Of a stretch of 9,645 nucleotides of DNA, positions 1 to 5,795 are shown piece after piece. The stretch's first letter is position 1, and every line of letters begins with the position of its first letter. Origin of the DNA: Coleofasciculus sp. S288 (lineage in GTDB: Bacteria > Cyanobacteriota > Cyanobacteriia > Cyanobacteriales > Coleofasciculaceae); assembly GCA_020216575.1 (NCBI GenBank), contig JAIUYC010000075.1, positions 1 to 9,645 of the forward strand. Reading direction: 5' to 3'. The position numbers and the translations under genes were made by a program. The notes below the pieces were generated by a model that saw nothing but the letters and a program-made list of their open reading frames with translations, had not been told where the DNA came from and ran no database searches.

Positions 1-192
1 TAATGTTGGGATAGAGGAGGGCGATGAGGGGGGCGGTAACTCGTCTCCAAAAATTCGCGGTTCTGGCAGGCGTTGTGCTTTGGCTGGGGTCATAGGGGTG
101 ATGAACCCACTCCCGATAAGGAGCAAAGGAAGCAGGGAAGGCAGGGGAAGTAATGTCTTTAATTGCCACTTGGTGTTAAAAAATCTTTTCAT
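1..192 (-). CDS. N-terminus of an exported protein of unknown function (partial)
   Basis: An open frame runs from an ATG at 190-192 off the left edge of the window, giving 64 residues. The N-terminus has basic residues (MKRFF, K8, K12), a leucine-rich hydrophobic stretch at about residues 14-31, and an A-K-A motif at 37-39 followed by Q40. This is a good Sec signal peptide with cleavage after A39. The mature part starts RLPEPRIFGDELPPP and is rich in proline and serine, as in a linker. No family can be named from this fragment. There is no clear Shine-Dalgarno sequence before the ATG, so the start rests on the signal-peptide layout. It could be a lipid-free periplasmic or outer-membrane-associated protein; that is inference. 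Confidence 0.55.
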   Translation of the reverse strand, partial: MKRFFNTKWQLKTLLPLPSLLPLLLIGSGFITPMTPAKAQRLPEPRIFGDELPPPSSPSSIPTL

Positions 193-234
193 TTCTGATG
201 AATCACCAACACCTAACGCCTACGCTCAATAGAA

Positions 235-369
235 ATATAGCGGTTCTCGAATGATTGGAGTACGGGCGGGTTGATTGGATTGAGCCGTGGGAAGCAGATA
301 TCCCGGTAAAACCCGCCCCCGGAGAATCGTGAATCTAGGTGTACCCCAATCAACTGAGAATCGCTCTAT
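235..369. mobile_element. Short MITE-like element 1 with 29-bp imperfect terminal inverted repeats
   Basis: The left end (235-263) begins ATATAGCGGTTCTC and closes with GATTGGAGTAC. The reverse complement of the right end (341-369) matches it at 23 of 29 positions. A nested inverted repeat, GGGCGGGTT at 264-272 against AACCCGCCC at 310-318, lets the whole 135-bp unit fold into a long hairpin. It holds no open reading frame. The same end sequence recurs at 5686-5794, so this is a dispersed family. It lies between the partial exported-protein gene and the 3' side of hupE. Confidence 0.6.
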
Positions 370-411
370 GGGGGCAAGAATTCCTGATTCTGCAAAATTA
401 TTATGGCAGAT

Positions 412-419
412 GCGATCGC
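412..419. repeat. HIP1 palindrome GCGATCGC
   Basis: A perfect GCGATCGC octamer in the spacer just downstream of hupE. It is one of about a dozen copies spread over the window, in genes and spacers alike. This density is a known hallmark of many cyanobacterial chromosomes and is the main base-level clue to the organism. Confidence 0.85.
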
Positions 420-482
420 ACCTGCCTTAACTGATACCGATTACAATGCACCTGCTCGGCTGGAAATCACTCAGTTTAACAG

Positions 483-1169
483 TCAACCCACAAGTGCTGA
501 AGTTAGGAACATGACACCAACTGAGCAAATTGCAAAGCCTAAAACTTGCATCACCGGAAAGGGTTTGTTAGCAAATTTTGCGATCGCAACCCTGCCAAGC
601 CAAAGTGCCAGCATTGCCACACCATACTGAATTATGCTGAAGCCCAGCAGGTAGGCAAGGAGTGGAGCCATCCTTGCTCCGATAATCGCCTCACCGTAGG
701 CATAACCATGAAAAATTCCCGCCACTGCCGCCAACCCTGCCAATATGGGCAAACTGAGAGTTTTTGATGCCAAAAGCAATCCCCCAAAGGCTACAACTGA
801 ACCCGCAATAATTATCTCTAATCCGGGTAGGTCAAGGCTTAACAAGTGAAGTCCCGTTCCCACCAGTGACGCCAGCACGAATGCGCCAGGAACCAGGAAC
901 CCACGGACAAGTCCTGCTGACATTAACCCAACAGCAACGACAAACGCCAAATGGTCAAGCCCAATAATGGGGTGAGCTAATCCCGAAGCAAACCCTTCTA
1001 TGAAATTACTAGGCGTCCGATTCCCAAGAGGATGGTGAGCCATCGCCTGTTGGCTGGCACTCAAAATTCCAATCCAAACCAAGAGGGCAACGGCATTAAA
1101 GCCCAATCCCTTGTTGGGGGAACGGGAAGTAGAAGCTCGTTTGATGCTCGAAACTTTGATACTGGTCAT
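483..1169 (-). CDS. hupE: HupE/UreJ family nickel/cobalt permease
   Basis: This 228-residue membrane protein has the HupE/UreJ layout. A signal-like first hydrophobic segment (about 24-42) ends in A-M-A, which would leave a mature N-terminus beginning with two histidines (H45, H46). Then come about six more hydrophobic segments. The family motifs are visible: HPxxGxDH at 66-73 and FHGYAYGE at 153-160, both supplying likely metal-binding residues. HupE/UreJ proteins are secondary transporters for Ni2+ or Co2+, serving hydrogenase, urease or cobalamin synthesis. Substrate cannot be decided from motifs alone. The CbtB-like gene upstream leans towards cobalt, but this is inference. The gene starts 82 bp after the stop of the 385-residue membrane protein on the same strand, so they are probably cotranscribed. 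The Shine-Dalgarno sequence is weak. The stop is TGA at 483-485. Confidence 0.85.
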   Translation of the reverse strand: MTSIKVSSIKRASTSRSPNKGLGFNAVALLVWIGILSASQQAMAHHPLGNRTPSNFIEGFASGLAHPIIGLDHLAFVVAVGLMSAGLVRGFLVPGAFVLASLVGTGLHLLSLDLPGLEIIIAGSVVAFGGLLLASKTLSLPILAGLAAVAGIFHGYAYGEAIIGARMAPLLAYLLGFSIIQYGVAMLALWLGRVAIAKFANKPFPVMQVLGFAICSVGVMFLTSALVG

Positions 1170-1251
1170 AAGACAAACTCTTATGGCTTAAGAATTTACA
1201 GGAAAGTTAACCGATTGGAGAATTCGAGGAAGTATATCATTTTTTCGGGAC

Positions 1252-2409
1252 TTATCGATTCTGGACTTGCCAGACCGAGCTGCGCCTGAGTCGGAGTCCC
1301 ACAACCAAACCTAGTAGGATAAGGCTGATGAAATAAACAAGAACAATTAACCGCACATGCAGGGGAGAAGCCAAACCTTCGACTTGAATGTCCTGCACCA
1401 CTCGCAAGGGCGAGAATTGGCGTGTAGCTTCAGGCTGAGGAGAAACTTCTACTTCAACTTGATGCGGTGTGCCATCAAAAAACTGTTGTTCCCACTTCAG
1501 TTGACCTTTAGCATCAGGCACGCCTTGGTAGGCAAAGGCAACCCATTCCTCCTCTGTTGGAGTTGCTTTGATTTTCAACATTACATCCGTTGCCGGTTGA
1601 CCTGTTGCCGTATCGATGACTTGAACGGTTAGCTTAGCCGGTTGACCCACCGTTGCTGCCATATCCCCTGATAGCCGTGCTTCAACGCCTTGAGACTGGA
1701 GAACGGCTGGCTTGGTCTGGTAGGATTGATGCTCGTGCGGATGAGAGTCGGCGAATTCAGCACTGATATTAACGAGAAGTAAGGCAGCGATCGCAACGAG
1801 GATTGTTCCACTCAACAACAGCCGCACCCGTTTTGGTGCAAGTTCTCCCGCTTGGATGCGTTGCTGTCCTCCCAACACCAATCCCCCAGCGAGTCCTACT
1901 CCCAGCAAAATCGCGGCTAGAATGCCAAAATTCCGATACTTAACCCAACTTTCATGCACAGGCAGCGTGAGCGTTTGCTGGATTGAGTCAAATGCATTGG
2001 CATCCATCGGGGTGATATTCGTAATCAATTTGTAATTGCCCCGAATGGGTAACATTTGCTCGATTTGCAACTCTCCCTTGGGGGCAACTGCCTCGATATC
2101 GAGTAATTCAGTTCCCTCCACAATCGGAAAATCCGTTGGAAACCAAGGATTTTTAGGCGGTGTAAGAATTTGCAGCCGAATTTTGGCATTCTCTAGCGGT
2201 TGTCCTGCTGCACTTACAGCTTGCAGCGTCAATCGTACTGGCGATGGCGGTGTAGCTGCTTCCGCTTCAAACGGTAAAATTTGGCTGGCTGGTGGATCGG
2301 TAATCAGACGGACAGAGGGTTGTGGAGTCTGAGAAGACACCATCCCTGTAAAGACCACACCCATCAGACAAACAGCGCTGACAAGAGCAGCCATTTTGAA
2401 TTTTGGCAT
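1252..2409 (-). CDS. Three-helix membrane protein with two external beta-rich (Ig/YtkA-like) domains, function unknown
   Basis: I do not recognise a named family for this 385-residue protein. Residues 1-26 look like a signal peptide. A beta-rich, proline-containing domain spans about 30-150, with the pattern seen in Ig-like or YtkA-like domains (for example GQPLENAKIRLQI). Two hydrophobic helices follow (about 161-182 and 196-214), joined by a basic loop. A short histidine-rich stretch, SHPHEH (222-227), comes next, then a second similar beta domain (about 240-335, with GQPATDVMLKI) and a last helix (about 352-372) ending in RLRR. The positive-inside rule puts both beta domains and the histidines outside the cytoplasmic membrane. 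An AGGAG lies 12 nt before the ATG. It sits between a CbtB-like gene and hupE on one strand, so a role in delivering or sensing Ni/Co at the membrane is a reasonable inference, no more. Confidence 0.7.
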   Translation of the reverse strand: MPKFKMAALVSAVCLMGVVFTGMVSSQTPQPSVRLITDPPASQILPFEAEAATPPSPVRLTLQAVSAAGQPLENAKIRLQILTPPKNPWFPTDFPIVEGTELLDIEAVAPKGELQIEQMLPIRGNYKLITNITPMDANAFDSIQQTLTLPVHESWVKYRNFGILAAILLGVGLAGGLVLGGQQRIQAGELAPKRVRLLLSGTILVAIAALLLVNISAEFADSHPHEHQSYQTKPAVLQSQGVEARLSGDMAATVGQPAKLTVQVIDTATGQPATDVMLKIKATPTEEEWVAFAYQGVPDAKGQLKWEQQFFDGTPHQVEVEVSPQPEATRQFSPLRVVQDIQVEGLASPLHVRLIVLVYFISLILLGLVVGLRLRRSSVWQVQNR

Positions 2410-2447
2410 TCTAATTCTGCACTCCTGCTAAATTCCGACTTAGAGAA

Positions 2448-2468
2448 TTAATGGCAACTCACCATTAA
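2448..2468. promoter_or_regulatory. Perfect 7-7-7 inverted repeat upstream of the hupE-linked membrane protein gene
   Basis: TTAATGG (2448-2454) and CCATTAA (2462-2468) are exact inverted copies around a 7-nt centre. The palindrome lies 39-59 nt upstream of the ATG at 2409. It could be an operator for a dimeric regulator, or a hairpin in the leader. The sequence does not match a regulator site that I can name. Chance occurrence is possible. Confidence 0.3.
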
Positions 2469-2504
2469 GGTGTGGTGGCGTAGAGAATGCATCTGGTCTT
2501 AAAT

Positions 2505-2532
2505 CAGTGAACAGTGAACAGTGACCAGTTAT
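2505..2532. repeat. Heptamer tandem repeat (CAGTGAA/CAGTGAC/CAGTTAT), four units
   Basis: Four consecutive 7-bp units read CAGTGAA, CAGTGAA, CAGTGAC and CAGTTAT. The last unit with the next three bases (CAGTTATCAG, 2526-2535) is an exact inverted copy of CTGATAACTG at 2611-2620, inside the end of the CbtB-like frame. The tract therefore forms one arm of a repeat-bounded segment. Confidence 0.7.
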
Positions 2533-2580
2533 CAGGTTTCACACGGGGATGCGAGACCCATAGCGTGTTACCTACCATCT

Positions 2581-2781
2581 TTAGATGGGAGCCTCAGACT
2601 CAGGGATTAACTGATAACTGATAACTGAAAGGTGAGTAGCAGGATAAGCGGAAAAGTAAATCGTCCAGAGTGTCAGAGCGCACAACGAAGTATAAAGTGT
2701 TGCTTGCATCGGCAACGACAGCGTAAAACGGACTGTTTGCTGCTGGAAAGAACCAAAAGTGCCGATTGAAGACGTTTTCAT
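2581..2781 (-). CDS. CbtB-like single-helix protein, C-terminus replaced by repeat sequence (possibly broken)
   Basis: The frame is open from 2808, but the ATG at 2779-2781 is preferred. It has GAGG six bases upstream and gives the expected start MKTSSIGTFGSF, for 66 residues. One hydrophobic helix spans about 25-45 (MQATLYTSLCALTLWTIYF), followed by SAYPATH. Size, single helix and the His after the helix resemble CbtB, the small subunit of a predicted cobalt transporter. CbtB proteins normally end in a His-rich tail finishing near Pro-Cys-His. Here residues from 51 on (LSVISYQL) are encoded by TAACTGA heptamers at 2608-2628, and no His-rich tail follows before the TAA at 2581-2583. The tail is therefore probably lost and function doubtful. 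It lies 74 bp after the orthocaspase stop and upstream of the HupE-linked genes on the same strand. The family call is moderate because the tail is missing. Confidence 0.5.
   Translation of the reverse strand: MKTSSIGTFGSFQQQTVRFTLSLPMQATLYTSLCALTLWTIYFSAYPATHLSVISYQLIPESEAPI
2608..2628. repeat. TAACTGA heptamer repeat, three units, inside the CbtB-like frame
   Basis: Three exact TAACTGA units. On the minus strand they encode the SVISYQL part of the CbtB-like C-terminus. This is STRR-type repeat DNA used as coding sequence, and it is the likely cause of the altered tail. Confidence 0.75.
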
Positions 2782-2855
2782 CTTTGACCTCGATAGTGTA
2801 GCTCGCACATCAGAGTTCTAATTATACAGATGGGCTTCTCCTTCGTGACTTTGAA

Positions 2856-5231
2856 TTAAGCGACTTGATAGATAAAACTCAAAGTAGCCCAGGCATTTAC
2901 ATCCAACGAATAAGTATCAGAAACCGTACTAGGCGAAGAATCTGGGGTGTAAGATGAAGTCCTCGCCATAACCATGGCACTAGCGTTGTGTAAGTCTTGT
3001 AACACTGCCTGCGCTACGTCGAGTGGGTTAAATAAATCGCCCACTCGAGTTCCCCCTCTTGCGGCACGTCTTGCAGCGTCCAAGGCCGCGATCGCTTTTT
3101 TAAAAGGGGCGCGACTACAAATAATTTGGATTTCCGCAATTCCAGCAGGACTCGATACTATCCAATCAAAACTCCCGGAAGATTCAGGGACTATCAGAGT
3201 TTCGCCAGGTGCGATCGCTGAATGTTTCAGGGGTGGTTTGCTTTCAATCGTTTCCGTGTCCTGAAACGATTGACTGTCGTAAAGGGCGATCGCATTCCCA
3301 CTGCTATCCCAACCCACCAGCATAAAATAGATTGGGCGATCGCTATAGTTCTCTAAGCGATACTGAATGTGACTTCCAATCGGCAACGTGGGAATACTTC
3401 CCTCTACACCAGGAGTCAAGTCTCGGTCAGTCTTTTTGCCAACTAACGCCACTGAGGATGAAGACGCTCGTAACGTTTCGCGCTGCATCACCACCTTATC
3501 AGGGGCAACCGTCTCCAGTGACGCCCGCAGTCCCAAACGCGAAGACCCTTCATTGGCTGTTAGGCGCAACAGTTTTGCCGCTAGCAACGTTTTCAGTTTC
3601 GGACTTAGCCGATTGACGGCTAACTTCACCGCCTCTCCCGCCTCTCCAGTCGTATTGTGAATCGGTTCACGGGCGAGATAGAACAGCCCATAACTAGAAG
3701 CGATGGGTGAGAAGTCCGCCCCTCGACGGTCTGGCACTCTTCCGAACAGATAATCAGCAGGTTGTTCCCCTGCTATCACCACCGACGAAACCGCAGGGAT
3801 GCTTGCAAAGGCACTTGTAGCATCTACCCGTTCAATTCGTTCGAGTCCAGCATCTAGAGCAACGGTAAGACCAAGATTGCGGGGTAACACGCGGACAGAT
3901 TCTCGAACCAGTTGCCCAACTTGGAGTTGGTAATTCTCCGTTGGATTGGTACTAACAATTCGCGCTTTAGCACTCAGACCTTCCTTGGTGCGTAATTGCA
4001 GTTGCGGGGGATTGGGGATGGGGGATTGGGGAGAATTTTGTGCAGTTACCTGCTCTTGATTCTCAGTTCCAGAGGCGAGCAAGCTACGGGGTGAAAGGCT
4101 CAATAAAGAATTGATGCCATAGTATTCCAGAACGGTTGCTGGTAGCCCTGCCAGCCAGATCTGTGCCGTTTTGCCATTCTCTTCGATCGCTGTCACGACC
4201 CCATCAGCACCCAAACTGGGGTCGGGGGGTAGGTAATAGGCAAGTAAGGGTTGTTGAAGGACTTTTTGACCCATTAATCTGGGCTGTTGTTCTTTGCCCA
4301 CGAGCTGATTGACCATTCCTGCGGCACGGCTGACGCTAACCTGAACGGTCGTCGTTGGGGAAGCTTGCCACAGATTTTGAGTGAGAGCGTAAGTAAATAG
4401 ACCCGCACTAAACCCATTCCACAGTGCCTCGGTTGCAGGTTGACTCGGTCCAGCTGCGGCGAGAACAATCCCTGGCATTTGATTGAGGGTTTCAGTATTG
4501 GGTCGCAATCGTCCCGAATCTTTGAGGCGGCGCAGGATTGTTTCTTGAAATGCCAGTTCTTCGGGAGTGGGGGCTTGTGCCGGAGGGTTGGGGCAAGACC
4601 GCACGCGCAGATTTCCTTGAAGAACCATCCCCGAACGTGTGTAGCTGGTATCGAGGACTGTAGTGACGTACTCTGTAGGGAGCGATCGCAACAGCAAGGA
4701 CAGCGTGTTTTCCAGCAAATCGTTCGCGACTGCTGCCCCTTTGGTTGGCAGGATGCCATCGAACGGAACTAAACCGTTTTGAATCAGTACGGGCTTGTCG
4801 GGTTGAGGCTCCCCATCTATCGTGATGCGGCTACCATAGCCACTGAAGTGGAAAACTACAACATCACCCGCCTTAGCTTGCTCGGTCAGGTGATCGAGAA
4901 ATGCCGCTTCAATATTCTCCCTAGTAGCTTGGCTATCCGTCAGCGTCAAGATATCCCTGGGGTTAAAGCCAAACCGATAAATCAATAGTTCCCGTTGCAG
5001 TTCCACATCCGTGACACATCCCCCTAGGGCTGTGCTGTTTGGATATTGGTTAATTCCCACCAGTAGTGCTAACTTTCGCCCACTGGGTTGTGCCAGCACC
5101 TGGAAATAGCGCTCCAACGTTGGTACGGCTAAGCTTTGATCGCCCAGGAGTGATAGCACTATTTCGCTTACTCCTAGAGCCGCCAGCCCCAAACCAGCTT
5201 TTTGCAGAAAAGTCCGCCGATTAAGTCCCAT
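2856..5231 (-). CDS. Tat-exported orthocaspase homologue with Tyr/Ser in place of the His/Cys dyad
   Basis: A 791-residue protein. Residues 1-30 carry a twin-arginine signal (NRRTFLQK, then a hydrophobic run), so export to periplasm or thylakoid lumen is likely. A caspase-fold p20-like domain starts near 52 (KLALLVGINQYP, then LGGCVTDV at 69-76). The histidine strand reads HFSGYGSR where SGHGS is expected, so the catalytic His is Tyr132. The cysteine strand reads VLDTSYT where DxC is expected, so the nucleophile is Ser196. Both differ from the canonical codon by one base (TAT, AGC). Such YS variants are known among cyanobacterial orthocaspases and are thought not to act as cysteine proteases. 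The caspase-like part ends near 335. A Pro/Ser/Gln linker (about 396-412) follows, encoded by a G-rich repeat, then an unassigned region, then a DUF4384-like beta domain (about 615-710). No Shine-Dalgarno sequence is seen; repeats abut the ATG. The frame is long and intact, so the gene is probably functional as a non-proteolytic or altered-activity protein. Confidence 0.85.
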   Translation of the reverse strand: MGLNRRTFLQKAGLGLAALGVSEIVLSLLGDQSLAVPTLERYFQVLAQPSGRKLALLVGINQYPNSTALGGCVTDVELQRELLIYRFGFNPRDILTLTDSQATRENIEAAFLDHLTEQAKAGDVVVFHFSGYGSRITIDGEPQPDKPVLIQNGLVPFDGILPTKGAAVANDLLENTLSLLLRSLPTEYVTTVLDTSYTRSGMVLQGNLRVRSCPNPPAQAPTPEELAFQETILRRLKDSGRLRPNTETLNQMPGIVLAAAGPSQPATEALWNGFSAGLFTYALTQNLWQASPTTTVQVSVSRAAGMVNQLVGKEQQPRLMGQKVLQQPLLAYYLPPDPSLGADGVVTAIEENGKTAQIWLAGLPATVLEYYGINSLLSLSPRSLLASGTENQEQVTAQNSPQSPIPNPPQLQLRTKEGLSAKARIVSTNPTENYQLQVGQLVRESVRVLPRNLGLTVALDAGLERIERVDATSAFASIPAVSSVVIAGEQPADYLFGRVPDRRGADFSPIASSYGLFYLAREPIHNTTGEAGEAVKLAVNRLSPKLKTLLAAKLLRLTANEGSSRLGLRASLETVAPDKVVMQRETLRASSSSVALVGKKTDRDLTPGVEGSIPTLPIGSHIQYRLENYSDRPIYFMLVGWDSSGNAIALYDSQSFQDTETIESKPPLKHSAIAPGETLIVPESSGSFDWIVSSPAGIAEIQIICSRAPFKKAIAALDAARRAARGGTRVGDLFNPLDVAQAVLQDLHNASAMVMARTSSYTPDSSPSTVSDTYSLDVNAWATLSFIYQVA
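4005..4033. repeat. G-rich GGGATTG-type repeat within the orthocaspase gene
   Basis: The plus strand here is a run of GGGGATTG and GGGGATG units. On the coding (minus) strand it gives SPQSPIPNPP in the linker near residues 400-409. Similar G-rich or GGAATTG runs occur in non-coding repeats of this window (5722-5752). The linker therefore appears to have been built or lengthened by repeat insertion without breaking the frame. Confidence 0.55.
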
Positions 5232-5235
5232 ATTA

Positions 5236-5263
5236 GCAATCAGCTTTCAGCAATCCGCTTTCA
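5236..5263. repeat. 14-bp direct repeat next to the orthocaspase start
   Basis: GCAATCAGCTTTCA (5236-5249) is followed directly by GCAATCCGCTTTCA (5250-5263), with one difference. A partial third copy (TTAGCTTTCAG) lies near 5286-5296. The tract ends four bases before the orthocaspase ATG and occupies the place where a ribosome binding site would be. It may affect translation of that gene. Confidence 0.65.
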
Positions 5264-5265
5264 GC

Positions 5266-5480
5266 CTACCAGTAATAAGTTATCGATTAGCTTTCAGATC
5301 GAGGTAAAGACTGAAAGGTTTAACGATGAATAAACAACGATGAATTAATGATAGCGATCGCAGATCGCAAACCGCTCTTGCCCTCCCAAAAAAAAGTGTT
5401 TCCTCGCGTCTGGACATGCCAGTAGAGCGAGAGAGGTTAGGAGTGAGGGGTGAAGCCCCACGCTGTTACGACACCAGTAT
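5266..5480. other. Non-coding spacer upstream of the orthocaspase gene
   Basis: I see no gene here. It holds a near-direct repeat AACGATGAAT (around 5323 and 5336), a HIP1 site near 5354 and an A8 run near 5389. The orthocaspase promoter should lie here, but no box stands out clearly enough to call. Confidence 0.5.
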
Positions 5481-5684
5481 CTTGACATTCTCCCCCGCTA
5501 ACTGACAAGCCGTGTAGGGGGGTTTTCTCTTCTAGTCCAGAGGTTATCTGTCCATCGGCCTTTCCTGCTTGCCACAATGTTACGCCTGTCGTGCCGTACA
5601 CCCTACTTGGAGCTCCCGTACTTGTCGTGGAAAACCTAGTACATCACGGCGGAAATAAAGCTACAGATTGCTGCCAGCCGATAT
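5481..5684 (-). mobile_element. Probable remnant of an IS200/IS605-type element (tnpB 3' end)
   Basis: Read on the minus strand, the segment ends in GGGGGAGAATGTCAAG (5481 side). This resembles IS605-family right ends, which typically have a C/G hairpin followed by TCAA. A hairpin is present: CCCCCT pairs with AGCGGGGG across the intervening bases at about 5493-5523. The frame just upstream reads GTTGVTLWQAGKADGQITSG, then EEKTPLHG and SGGECQ. This is similar in style to the variable tails of cyanobacterial TnpB proteins after the last zinc-finger domain. Upstream of about 5600 the frame is broken by stops, and neither the RuvC-like core nor the zinc finger is present. The call rests on weak resemblance. 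The left limit is set only by the adjoining inverted-repeat element. Confidence 0.35.
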
Positions 5685-5685
5685 C

Positions 5686-5794
5686 TATAGCGGTTCTCAT
5701 TTCGATGAGGTACAGGGTTCTGGGGAATTGGGAATTGGGAATTGGGAATTGGCAAGGAAGTTAGATGTACCTCACTGATACGAGAATCGCTATA
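5686..5794. mobile_element. Short MITE-like element 2 with 28-bp terminal inverted repeats and a heptamer core
   Basis: The left end (5686-5713) starts TATAGCGGTTCTC and closes GATGAGGTAC. The reverse complement of the right end (5767-5794) matches at 23 of 28 positions. The first 13 bases are identical to the left end of the element at 235-369, and both ends close in GTAC at the same distance. The core differs completely: here it is about four copies of GGGAATT (5723-5752). Both outer edges are TATA, which would suit TA target use, as in IS630/Tc1-like elements; that is inference. It separates the IS remnant from the RTX pseudogene and may have removed or displaced the 5' part of the latter. 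Confidence 0.65.
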
Positions 5795-5795
5795 T

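Noticed and set aside
403..630. 75-codon plus-strand open frame downstream of hupE
   Set aside because: It overlaps the hupE 3' end on the opposite strand, has no ribosome binding site and no recognisable domain.
2410..2580. Cobalamin or other metal riboswitch upstream of the HupE-linked genes
   Set aside because: I looked for the conserved B12-box and core pattern on the minus strand and did not find it. The space is largely repeats. A covariance-model search would settle it.
4274..4772. Overlapping open frames on both strands within the orthocaspase gene
   Set aside because: Both are alternative frames of a long coding region with clear caspase-like motifs. Their translations are Cys/Arg/Gln-rich and lack domain character.
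5521..5660. Plus-strand open text opposite the IS remnant (VICPSAFPACHNV...)
   Set aside because: It has no start, no binding site and no known motif. The minus-strand reading with the GTCAAG end fits an IS remnant better.
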